Shown piece by piece: positions 1-10,525 of a stretch of DNA of 64,000 bases (its first letter is position 1; each line of letters starts with the position of its first letter). Made by a program: the position numbers and the translations under genes. This DNA comes from Marasmius tenuissimus (taxonomy: Eukaryota; Basidiomycota; Agaricomycetes; Agaricales; Marasmiaceae): NCBI GenBank assembly GCA_029532415.1, contig JAQOTA010000050.1, positions 5,642,001-5,706,000 of the forward strand, in the 5' to 3' direction. The notes below the pieces were generated by a model. The model made no database searches. It saw nothing but the letters and a program-made list of their open reading frames with translations, and was not told where the DNA came from.

Positions 1-2616
1 GCCAGGACCAATCTATTGAAATGTGCCCATGGAGATCGACCCTTGAGTACACTTCCAAGTCACTTGCCCAGTGGGACTCCAGTACTGTCATAGTCTGTGA
101 GACGTCTGTCCTCTTTTGGTTTCTCGACCCCAATACATATCATCAGTGACCAGTCTAGACGTACGAGTGCAGGCGTATCTAAGACGTAAAAGCATGACAG
201 GCATCAATCGATATATCATTTCCCAATCTAAATCAAAACATACGGGCAAACAGGAGGTAGCACGTCGGGATGGCGAGTTCCAGTGGCGCGAGCCTGGGGA
301 TTCTACCAAGCAAACATGTTCCAAAATGTATGGCTTTACGACTAAGTGGCTCCAAAGTCCCAGAATCCAGGTGAAAATTTATGACACCCTTCCGGATTCG
401 CAGTACATCCGTTCAACCGGAATGGGAAGATCGTATAGGAAGACCCTGCTCCCATGACATTGAAACGACTCGTTTAGCGCCTCCATGGGAGCGTCGAACT
501 TCCGAGAACGGTACCACACCCCCCTCGACCAGTCCTGGGAACCCTTGCCGCCCGAAGAATGAAGCGACAAGTATAGCATCTCTCTGGCGAGGGTGGGTGC
601 ACTCTCTGTATCAGATGGTAGGAGAGCACATTACACAATAGCCACTCCATGAAGTATGGGTTATTCTTGTCATTTGTATGCCCAGATGATTCGTATCTGG
701 CCTGCTCGAAATCAGATAATAGTCATCCCTTGACCACTCGTGCAGAAAGGTCCCGACTGCGGCACGCGTTCCAGAATTCCGGGTCGAGAGAAAACCGGAG
801 ACCTTCTCATCCTGATGACGTGCAGAGACTTCAAGGTGCATGTTCTCCCGTGAAGGTTTACAGCTCAAAAATAATACCATTGCTGTTGCCCCAGAGTATT
901 TTAAGGTATCTCCAACGCAGCGGTGGAGTTGTCGATTAGCGCAAGTCAAGATAGTACACCTTATGGATACATAGTAGTGGTCCAAAGTAGCAGTGACGCA
1001 ACCCCAGCAAGTCCAATTTGAATAGAGACGTCCCAGTTCAATTGAATCTTGAACAAGTTTGAACCTAGGAAATCTCCGGAAAAAGTCAGACAGGGACGGT
1101 GGGGTAGAGAGAAGAAAGGGCTCACACAATAACAATCCCGTCAAACACCATACTTCCGTTTTATTGCTGACCACCCTTGCAGAGCCGACTTATTCCGAGT
1201 AACAAAGAGGTTCATGTCATTTTCTGGGACCCTGTTGATGTCGACCCGATTCCAGTGTCGAGACAAAGCGTATATGATGTCACGAGCATCTCGCTCGGAG
1301 CCAGCTCTAGAATAAGATTTAAAATCAAGAGAGACTAGGGATGCGAAGCAGCTGCCCACATCATCCAGGACTTTAGTTTGGCTCGAACAAACTCCGAAAT
1401 GGTCAGAAAAGGTACCCCTTGAACCCTCATGATAGTGGTGGCGTCAAGACGTCTTGGGCCGGCTTCGCCTGCTGGAAGTACCTCAATCTGTTTCCAGGTC
1501 GCGTGAGCAAGAATGTATTGGAGAGCAGCAGATGAGACGTACCTCAATAGATGGTATCAGTGAGCGATAGGAGACGTAAAGCCTGATGATTGCATGTGAG
1601 TCCTGAGGTCATATCCCGAGCGCTAGACGGGAGCATAATCACCGATTCGTCCAAGGGGAATGTATGACCGTAAAGGTTTCGCTACCCGCGACTGAGTCAC
1701 GCACTCTGCGAAAGGGATGAGCTTGACCCTGACCACCTTCGACGATACAAAAAATCTCCTAGTAAACGTCAGCTCGGGGTTTCGAGCATAGAACTAGACA
1801 ACGCACGTCGCTTTGAGGGAGGTTTGCGAGTACCGATGTCAACACGCTTCCATGGAATGCATGTGCAACATTGGTGGCTATCAAGAGCCTCGAGAGGGCT
1901 CCAGCCGCTTCCAAAAGCCTTCGAGTCTCCGACATTGAGCTAAAGGTCTCTGGCGCGGTTCATGTCGTGGAAAAGGGGGGAAAGTTGATGGTCATATAGA
2001 AGAAGGCGACCCGAGTATTTGTATGTCCAGTCAGATCGTGGTCGGTCGGACGTTCATATAAGTGCAAACTATCATCGCACCAGTTTTCCCATATGCGGGA
2101 TTATCCGATCACGAACTTCAGGTTTACACGTTGTTACCGTATGAGGATGATCTCGAGGGGGGTGTACCTAGCGGCAAGTTAGTATGTTTCAATCGTTCAC
2201 ATTCCAGCTAAGTGAATGTTGCCAAGCGCTTCCCTACCCGACGCTAACAGTAAGGTTGATGGAGATCTGATTACATTGAAGTGGCCAGAGCGAATCATTT
2301 GCATGAAGCCTAACCAGCCGCACGCATCAGCTGCAGGCTCGTGAACCATAGGGTGGCATTGATTCGTTCAGTTTCCCCACTGAGAGGAGAATTGCAGAAA
2401 TATCCCCGAGTTAGGCACCACAAAACAGAAGGAGAGGTAAATAAGGAACCGGTAGCAGCCAAGTATGTGAGTCCGATGGCGGTAAGAGGTCAAAGCCCGA
2501 AAATCCGAGAATCACCGGGACTACGGAAAGTGACCCGTGTCACAACGTGACAGGCCGTGAGTCACGATGCTGTGACGGACGCGCGACGCACCTTTCCCTC
2601 AGTCTCCCATCTGCGG
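1..2616. other. no gene recognised
   Basis: No open frame in this stretch carries a recognisable motif, and I could not chain frames through plausible 50-65 nt introns. All open frames are short and overlap one another on both strands, as expected for non-coding or strongly decayed DNA. No tRNA, rRNA or long repeat was seen. Confidence 0.5.
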
Positions 2617-4648
2617 ATGCATACGCGGTCCTGGAAACCTCTCTTAGGCAATGTAGCAGGTTTTTCTAATGCATTTTCACGCATTTTCTTCCCGTCCTCA
2701 TCTGCCTGCAGTCCCTCTGTACTGCGACGGTCGTTCTCGAATTCTTCCGCAACCCTCAATCTGAAAATTTGGGGCTTTGGCTTTGGCTCCACATGGACGC
2801 CCACAATTTCTCAGAAAAGAACGCGCTTGGACGGAATGAACACCCTCGAATGCCAAAAACGTTATATGTCGTGGCTAAGGAAGGCCCCTCGTTCACAGCT
2901 CACCGGTCCAACTGTAGCGGAGGAGGAAGCGGGGAAGGAAGCTATTCTAGAAAAGGTCATGAAGGGAAGACATACCACGGATCTTATGCTGCGATGTGAG
3001 TGTCACGAGCTATTTCTCAGCACCAGCCTTTGATCTAATTTCGCTAATTGCAGGTACGGTCTTGGACTCGGAAGGTCGCCCATCTCTCCAACTCATTCAG
3101 GGATCAAAATTTATATGGATTTCCTTCCTTAGGCAACGTCAAGACGATCTCAGGACATTTTGACCGATCTGATTTGAGCACCACACACCAGCTCGACGTG
3201 AGTGTGGCGGCACCTTCTTTTCTTATTGGCGTTTCTGACATGGAGTTATGCCAGCCCCGTGATCTCAGGAAAATCGATTCTAGGGTTCCAAACCTTGTAC
3301 CGACCATACTCGTAAGGAAAGAGGCTTTTTTGGTATGTTCTGGATGCCCTCAATCCCTACCGTCTTTACTCATACTCCTTTAGGTCAATATTCTGCACAT
3401 CCGTGCATTGGTTAAAGCGGACACCATCATCCTATTCGACACCTACGGATCGGCAGACTCTCGACTACATTCAGTCTTTCTGTACCATCTAGAAGTAAGA
3501 AAATTTCTCCTTGGATGAAACTCCCTTACTCAACCAAAACTTTGCAGCACAATCTGAAAACGAAGGGATCCGGGCTTCCATACGAATTCAGGTAGGCTTC
3601 GTCTCGCAAGCCTAGTCGTACTGTATGGTTTTACTGACTTATACCGCGTCAGAGCACTGGACTCGATTCTACTCTCCGTCCTCAGTGCCCTGGAGGCAGA
3701 ACTTGTATTCATTCGCAACCTTGTCGGCGGACTGCTTGCCGAACTAGAAGATAACATCGACCATGACCGCTTCAAACGATTGCTCCACTACTCCAGGCGG
3801 TTGGCGAGCTTCCAGAGCCGAGCCAGACTGGTACGTTTGAACGTTGTGAAAAAGCCCCACCTTCCTGATGGCTGGGTGTTTTTAGGTCGGAGAAGCTTTG
3901 GAAGAAGTCCTGGAACAAGGCATGTCTCGGACCTTTGCAAGCTGTCTTCTCTTCTCTTCTAATGGATCTTATAGATGAGGACTTAATTGGGATGTACCTC
4001 AGCGACAAGAAGGCCTCTATCCACCGCGATCTTCATGACCACAAAGATTTAGAGGTGCTGTTAGAGACATTCTCGAAGCAAGTGGAGGAAATAGTGAACG
4101 AGGTGGCAAATCTAGAGGTGCGTGAGGGTTTCGTGCTGTGGAGCCACCCCTTGTTTACTTATCGGTCTTTGTAGAGCAATGTACAATCAACACAAGAAAT
4201 AGTAGAGCTTATCATAGATTCTAATCGTAATGCGCTGCTGGCGCTTGATCTTCAGGTTCGCTCTACGCCGTTCCGTTTCTTGGTTGCTATTGACATGTTA
4301 ATCCTCTTCCAGGTATCCATTGCTACCTTCGGAGTTGGTACTGGCGCACTCCTCGCGGGAGTCTTCGGTATGAACGTCAGTATCTCCGCTCCTGACAGTA
4401 GAAATCTGTACTTATGTCAAATTAAACAGTTACAAAACCACTTGGAAGACCACCCCTTCGCTTTCTTCGGCATGACATTCCTTTGCGGGGCCCTCGCCTT
4501 CCTGGCGTCCTACACTTGCTTCCGTAAACTATCCCAAATTCGTAACATCGGACTGTCCAGGAATGCGGGCGGCAGCAGTCAGAAACCGAGGAAGGCTTGG
4601 CGACTGCCCCTACCGCTGCGCCGACGAAGCGGGGATGGGTGGTCTTGA
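2617..4648 (+). CDS. MRS2: MRS2-type mitochondrial magnesium channel
   Basis: This protein should carry Mg2+ across the mitochondrial inner membrane, as known for the CorA/Mrs2/Alr1 family. Twelve exons are read: 2617-2995, 3054-3074, 3133-3197, 3255-3332, 3384-3494, 3548-3591, 3653-3830, 3886-3919, 3975-4117, 4175-4255, 4313-4375 and 4430-4648. They join into exactly 472 codons (471 aa), close to the 470 aa of yeast Mrs2. The N-terminus is rich in Arg and Ser, like a mitochondrial transit peptide. The family signature PRDLRKID follows exon 3. The first membrane helix (VSIATFGVGTGALLAGVF) ends in the selectivity motif GMN, cut from helix two by an intron, and the second helix is GMTFLCGALAFLASY. 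A basic C-terminal tail follows. The start at 2617 is the first ATG in frame. Yeast has the sister protein Lpe10/Mfm1; which of the two this equals cannot be told here. Intron 8 uses a GC donor. Confidence 0.95.
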
Positions 4649-5858
4649 TGCGTGTCCCAAGTGCATGTGCCAAACAGGCCATGGGGCCTCGAATATCATT
4701 ATGTGGTCACTTCAAACCGAGTTTAGCGTCGGACGGACGTTTACCCTGTGCACGAACAAAAGGGAACATGTAATTCTAATGTCGCACCCCTCACTCACCT
4801 ACTTACCTAGTCAAATACGATCTAATGAAGATGTCAACCGCCTACGTCTCGTGGCCGTCGATTGAAACTTCTGAACACCGTTGTTTACCTTACCGCCCAA
4901 GCAATGTTTGGTTGGTGTTATTGAGATCCGTCGGAAGCGTGAGTTATGCATGTAATAGGTATAACGTCCGTCCGCATTGTCATTTTCTGTCGTTCAACGG
5001 CGTTGTAGTGAAGTGTGAGATCCTTCCCCCAGACTGCCTCACACAGTTCATGTTCCCACCTGTTATACGGCTAAGTACTCAGCAGTCAAAGCGACCGTTG
5101 ACAAATTGACGTTTCATAGAAGATTCTCTGAGACTTTACAGGACCAGGACTAGGAGCTCATGGCCACGGACATCTAAATTGTAGAATCATGACTGTAAAC
5201 TTCAGATCCCGAAATTAAGCTGCTTGTACGTGGGCCCACGGACAATCCCCAAGCCCAACAAACCCCCGTCGTCCCTGTTCAAAGAAGCTTCGTTCAACCC
5301 ACTAGTTGTACGTGGGATCGTCATCTGTTCAAGTTTGACCTGGGGAAACAAGGCCGGATCATGATCGGTGTCAGAGAACTATCATGTATATAGGCTTGGC
5401 CCAGGTAAAGGGAGCGGGAAAGCACGGGAAAAAACAAGACAAACAACCATACATGAAACGTGATATAGTATGTTCGACGTACAAACATGCAAACCACGCA
5501 CGGTCTATTACTAGGTGGTGCAGTCGAAGGAGCGTAACAACCAATCGGAGGAGGGTACTTGCCCTCCTAACGCTCAAGTGGCGTGCATCTAGATTCAACG
5601 GCTCATCAAAGGGCCCCTCCTCCCATACGCAGGTTCCTCAGGACACACGACGCAAGCAATGAGACCCGAGGGTAAGGGTCCCGGCAAGGGGGGGGGGGGG
5701 GATACAACCTGATACAACACACGTCAACATCAATATTATGTGCGGGTACGGTAAGAATAGACGCCTATGTCACTGTGGAACAAGCATAGAGCGATCAGAT
5801 CATTGACCTTCTCAAACACAACAAAGGCAAGAAAAATACACAGGTACTACTCAGTTCG
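4649..5858. other. intergenic, no gene recognised
   Basis: This is the 3' side of the magnesium-channel gene and the 3' side of a minus-strand F-box gene, so the two genes converge here. A run of 14 G lies at 5688-5701. I see no further gene; short open frames here have no motif. Confidence 0.5.
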
Positions 5859-6854
5859 TCAGTTCGCCCAACATCCCAACCCGCCCATTAATCGATCCGC
5901 CCAGTCCTCATACAACGACGTATACAATGATGACGGTGACGATGATGCTGGTTCCACCTCGTTAGGCATATCGAGTGCGAGGTGTAGGCCGTCCTTCCTC
6001 CCAAGATCCCCGCGCCACTTCATGTGTGAGTCGATACAGGCGAGAAGGGTATCAATCATAGCAGCATCCTTCTTCACACTGCTCAACCGTTTATCAGCCC
6101 CGATTCGGGCGGTTATGAAGATACGCTGGAGACGGAGAGGTAGGGGGGAATGAATTGGTGGTAGTGTCACGGGTGCGCGCAGTGAGAGCCAATCCTCCTC
6201 TTCCAGGTCCAGAGAGGAGTGCACTGCGCTTTCGTGATGGGCTTTCATGTAACTCTCGAGTTGTCGAGCAAACGAGCTCGCCATAGAGAGCCCGAAAATT
6301 CGGAGATGGGTAATATTGGGGAAGGAATCCTTCAGTGTAGGCAACAGGCCGTACGGGTTTCGATTGCCACTGAGGTGAAGCCGCTCTAATAGGGGCATTT
6401 TGGTTGACTCTGGATTCGGAAACGGGTAGTTCCCATGGACTGCAAGTTCCGTGAGGCGAGGAAAGGGGATGCGGAATACCCGAGCGATCACGACAGGACT
6501 GATGGTATCCGAAGGAGTGGAGAATGACAAGGTCTCGAGTGTAGGAGAGGCGAGAATTAGGAGGCTGATCACATCGTTGACGTTCTGCTGAAGCCTGCTG
6601 CTCGGTTCGGAAAAGGGTAATGAGATATGTAGATGGTATATCCGTCGGAGGTAGTCTGGAACGTGATGGAGCTTCATAACGAGATGCGACAGATCTTCGT
6701 GCCTCGTGATAGATAGAGACTGATATTGCATGGGGGAGCATACTTGCTCGATATATCTGCTCGTCAATCGCAATGATTTGACAGTTGTACCGTCGTCGGT
6801 GCACGCCAAAGAGCAGATATGTGAGAGGAGCTCAAGAGGAACGTTCATGGCCAT
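5859..6854 (-). CDS. F-box-like protein, 331 aa
   Basis: A single-exon gene of 331 aa. Residues 3-45 read as a divergent F-box: a VPLELLSHICSLAC-type first helix, then a TVKSLRLTSRYI helix and a Q-Y-x-S-L strand, the usual start of agaric F-box proteins. The F-box binds Skp1 and places the protein in SCF ubiquitin ligases; the C-terminal part, here weakly leucine-rich, would choose the substrate. The first Met sits just before the domain, which supports the start. The gene is tail-to-tail with the magnesium channel and in line with the next minus-strand F-box gene. The substrate is unknown. No intron is needed. Confidence 0.75.
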   Translation of the reverse strand: MAMNVPLELLSHICSLACTDDGTTVKSLRLTSRYIEQVCSPMQYQSLSITRHEDLSHLVMKLHHVPDYLRRIYHLHISLPFSEPSSRLQQNVNDVISLLILASPTLETLSFSTPSDTISPVVIARVFRIPFPRLTELAVHGNYPFPNPESTKMPLLERLHLSGNRNPYGLLPTLKDSFPNITHLRIFGLSMASSFARQLESYMKAHHESAVHSSLDLEEEDWLSLRAPVTLPPIHSPLPLRLQRIFITARIGADKRLSSVKKDAAMIDTLLACIDSHMKWRGDLGRKDGLHLALDMPNEVEPASSSPSSLYTSLYEDWADRLMGGLGCWAN

Positions 6855-7015
6855 GTCGAGGGTAAAAGGGAAGGATGAAAACCGTTATGCATGTCATTCG
6901 ACGCGACACAAATTGTATGGCGAAACGATGGCGCGAGCATTGACCCACATCGCGTCAAATGTGTCACATGACCGGATGCCGGCCCCGGGTAGGCGGTCTG
7001 TCAGCGATGCCATTG

Positions 7016-8254
7016 TCAGACTGTTGGGTTACGGGGCTGAAAAATGTTCTGAGATCCTGACAAGGGAAGGAGAGTGTCAAGGAAGACTTTTGATGCGTGG
7101 AGAGGAATAGTTTCCGAGTCATCAGATAGCAAGTGCATTTCGAAAACGGCTGATTGGAAGGCAGGAAGCCGACGATACATTTCGACGATCTCAGCATCCA
7201 GAGATTGCCAGTCATGAAGCGACTCCCTGTCCATATCCGCATTGAGATCGGAGAGATGTATGCCAAATATGGGGGTTTCGAACTGGGAGGATGATATCTG
7301 AGAGAGTGTCTTGGCTATCCACAACATTGGACTAGTCAGTCGGTACTCCCAATCGAATATGACGCGCCGAAAGCAGATAGACCTCAATTTAGTATTGTAG
7401 CTCAAGTCGCAAGCATTGAAAAAGTCCTCTGACTCGCCTGTGAGCATAGTGCTATGGTAAAAAGCCATGACGTACGACTTACCTGCATCCCCACCAGGAT
7501 CGAGAGAACTAAACTCCATTGCCAGCGATGAAAGCCCTTGTCCGAGACGCCTGAGATATTCCCCGTATGACTGACAATCTTCAGGCGAAACGAGGCCCAA
7601 ATCGAGTGTCTGGATGGTCGGAAGGGGATTCTGCGACATTAGGCAAGCCATGATGTCTCGTTTGTAGCAAGCGTCGAGCTTCATCTCCACCAACGTGGAC
7701 GGAAATTGGTAGGCCTGTACCACATCTGGGTCAGCCTCAGAGTGTGCTGGGTCCGTCCAGGCGAGATTCTGCATGGTAACTCGTTCGAGACTACGAAAAC
7801 GGCAGAGCAAAGCAAGCGCATGTGTGACGAAGGCAAAAGTCATCCCCTCGAGTTCCAATTCTACGACACCCGGAAATGCCGTATGAATGGCATCAGTAAA
7901 TTGGGTCGCAATGTTCTCGAGATCGAGATTGCTGAGCCTGAGCGATGATACGCAGGACAAAACTGTTCCGAGCTGCCGAATCGAGGTCAGGTCGCTATGA
8001 GAGGGTTCATATTGAACCGAGTCTCCGTCGATTTCCATCCTTTTTACGAATTTAGTAAGCGTTGAATTGGGCTGGTGGGCGATCTCTAAGAGTTCGTCGA
8101 TGCGACAAACTTGTAAATGGACAGTATTGAAAAGATGGGTGCGGGTGGAAGTGAGCCAGGCCGAGCCGACCAAAGAAATGCTTTTCAGCGTTGAGATGTC
8201 GTCCGAGCAAGTATCCGCAATCGAGTCTATAACATCGCGAGGGAGGATCGACAT
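7016..8254 (-). CDS. F-box-like protein, 412 aa
   Basis: A single-exon gene. The frame is open to 8416, but the Met at 8254 is preferred because the domain begins directly after it (SILPRDVIDSIADTC, then TLKSISLVGSAWLTSTRTHLF). This is the classical layout of basidiomycete F-box-like proteins, with L-P-x-x-x-I-D-x-I, S-L-V-x-x-x-W-L and R-x-H-L-F. The rest contains spaced leucines (SLRLSNLDLENI and TIQTLDLGLV) like irregular leucine-rich repeats. The expected role is a substrate adaptor of an SCF ubiquitin ligase. The gene is divergent from the frame-shifted paralog that starts at 8410, leaving only 155 bp for both promoters, so the two may be co-regulated. The substrate is unknown. Confidence 0.8.
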   Translation of the reverse strand: MSILPRDVIDSIADTCSDDISTLKSISLVGSAWLTSTRTHLFNTVHLQVCRIDELLEIAHQPNSTLTKFVKRMEIDGDSVQYEPSHSDLTSIRQLGTVLSCVSSLRLSNLDLENIATQFTDAIHTAFPGVVELELEGMTFAFVTHALALLCRFRSLERVTMQNLAWTDPAHSEADPDVVQAYQFPSTLVEMKLDACYKRDIMACLMSQNPLPTIQTLDLGLVSPEDCQSYGEYLRRLGQGLSSLAMEFSSLDPGGDAGKSYVMAFYHSTMLTGESEDFFNACDLSYNTKLRSICFRRVIFDWEYRLTSPMLWIAKTLSQISSSQFETPIFGIHLSDLNADMDRESLHDWQSLDAEIVEMYRRLPAFQSAVFEMHLLSDDSETIPLHASKVFLDTLLPLSGSQNIFQPRNPTV

Positions 8255-8409
8255 GGTGGTTGTGTTGTAGGGTATTGTAGACGCGGCGCTTGCTTTGACT
8301 TTGCTTGGGCACTGTGGGCCGGCGGCAATCAAAATATCAACACGGGCAGCGCAGCACGCTGCACACTCTGCTTTCTTGACCTCATCAGCTTTCAAATCCA
8401 TCTCAAACG

Positions 8410-10123
8410 ATGTCAATCTCTAGCAGACTATTCGACGAGGAGTGGTATGCTATTGGTAGTCTGGTGAGTTCTACTCTGCTTACTGATAGAAGCGTACCAA
8501 CTTCCAATCCTAGCTCCTGGAATCCTCACCTGCCAGCAAGAACACGCTCTTTTCGCTCATCAGGGTCAACAAAAGGTTCCACGATATCTTCCTACCACTT
8601 GTATACCGACACTGCACGTTTGAAATCGATGATATTGACGCGGGAAGACATCTTGGCGCGGGGAAGGCCAATGTCACACAACGTAGTAGAATCCCTCGCT
8701 TTCTCGAAAGAGACCCGAACGATCTCATTTTTCGTGCGACTCGAAGTCTCACGATTTGCTCAGCACGCCGCCGTCGTCGTGGGCCACCACAGACAATGGA
8801 AGGTCCCAATTGGACACCATTGGTCCAGTTCATTAAACATTTGACGCGCCTCGAAACACTCATTTTTGATTGCGCAGAGAGCGTACCTATAGCTCTCCTT
8901 GCGGTTCTGGAAGAATTCCACCCTGCATCTCACCTACACGTCCGTAATTGGGTTCGAAAATCTCTAGATGTCAGAGTTGGAGATCCCGAAGAGGAAGCAC
9001 TTGCCCGCTCGCCCTGCCTTCGCAGTATTGGAGGCATCTTCAGTGGGATCAGCGGTGGTCTACCCATAAATGATCCTGCGTTCCACAGAATCGTTACGCT
9101 GGCACCGAACATTACATCCGTCTCGTTTAAAGTCTGCAATAGTGACGACAGGAGCCCCTATCTAAGGCAGAGGGACATTGATGACGAGGAGGAGACCAGG
9201 AGTGTGCGAGGTTGGAAGTGGAATGTGTCGGTCCCAAAAAGGTTCTAGAGAACCTCAGCTGGCCCTTCTTTCAGCCGACTAGCATCAGCCAACTAGAGAA
9301 AAATTTCGACTTAGGATCCCTGAAAGGCCTGGACGCCGGACTGTTCTACTATGTCGGCTTTCGCGTCGCCATCGAGCAGGGGACCTTTCAGGGACTCCAA
9401 CACTTGACGTTTAGGATACCAGTTGCCGAACCTGGCGGTCAGATTGACGAAAGAGAGAAGAGGTCCATCATTATGGAGTTCCTCTGCTCATTGACGGCCC
9501 TGCGATCCATTTCTATCACCGACTACATCAAGTTTATCGACATTCCGGGTCTTCTTGAACGACACGGCCCATCACTCCACGAAACCGAAAAACCAATCTT
9601 TAGCCGTCCTGTCCTCTCTCCTGACCAACTCGATGAGATCCGCGTCAACACTCCCAATCTCGACTTTCTTTCCATCGATGTCGACAGGGCCATGGACAGA
9701 ACTGAGATCTATGCCACCCTTTCCTCATTTTCGACATTGTCGCATCTCGTTCTCCACTTCGACTATCACCATTCGCCCCATGCGAGTGTCGATTCCCGAT
9801 TCGTAGAGGCTGTTTGGAGGAATATAACAGTCGGCAAACCCGGAAAGCTGAATAAGCTGACTTTGTGCATCGGAGAGCAGGAAAGACACGTCGCGGCGAC
9901 ACTCGGTCTCAAGCGGCTACGCGACGAAATTTGTGCACGACGGAAATTCGACGTGACAAGGAGCGAGAGAGATGACCAGCCTGACAAGATATCTGTGTAC
10001 AAGCATCGGGACTTTGAGGCCGAATATCTGAAAGCCAAAGAGATGCAAAGGAAATTAGCGGCACGACTCCGGCCATTACACGGGCTCCTGCGGGATGCAT
10101 CGCCCCCAATCTTCAATTTTTAG
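8410..10123 (+). pseudogene. F-box-like tandem paralog A, frameshifted
   Basis: Exon 1 (8410-8463) encodes 18 aa ending in EEWYAIGSL; a 50-nt intron (8464-8513) follows. Exon 2 starts at 8514 with LLESSPASKNTLFSLIRVNKRF, an F-box-like helix pair. The same layout, intron position and intron length occur in the gene at 10526, which shares many segments such as SHLHVRNW and LDAGLF. About 230 aa in, near 9208, paralog A lacks one base relative to B: the first frame stops at 9246-9248 and homology continues in another frame from 9212 to 10123. With one base restored the product would be about 554 aa. Later deletions against B, for example 12 nt near 9580, keep frame. The break may be a true mutation or an assembly error, since the rest is open. 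It was probably an F-box-type adaptor. Confidence 0.7.
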
Positions 10124-10525
10124 TCATCGCCCGGAGCTGCTGTCTATATGTACATATCGAACTGAATTGATTGCTGCTGAGGCTTCACACAAGCTGTGAT
10201 TGAGCTCTTCGAGAACCTCAATTCATACAGGTTAGAAACGACTGTATTGTGTTTCTTTTCTCGGCGATGAAGGTCGGTTTCGTGGGTATCGGCATGTACT
10301 GTATATGTGTGTGACTGAGGGGCGTCTGACATTCCGCCCGAATCCATGGTGGTCGTAATGTACTCAGCCTTGTAGGCGACGGCGCTTAAGTACTTGCTCA
10401 AGAGGCGTTCGGGGACTAAAATGGTCGCCGGCATCAATCCATATATAGTAAATTCATTGTTCAGTCTCCCTTTTTCATTGACCAATTGCAGCACACCATG
10501 GCACCCTCCTCACGTCCAAACGACG
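10124..10525. other. intergenic and promoter of paralog B
   Basis: This stretch of about 400 bp separates the two tandem paralogs. It holds a TATA-like element at 10442-10448 and an upstream ATG at 10498 that begins an 17-codon frame overlapping the start of the next gene. No other gene is seen. Confidence 0.5.
10442..10448 (+). promoter_or_regulatory. TATA-like box of paralog B
   Basis: The sequence TATATAG lies 84 nt upstream of the ATG at 10526, a spacing seen for other TATA-like elements in this window. Confidence 0.4.

Noticed and set aside
5688..5701. G14 run as a quadruplex or regulatory signal
   Set aside because: A bare homopolymer near the 3' ends of two convergent genes; nothing around it supports a function.
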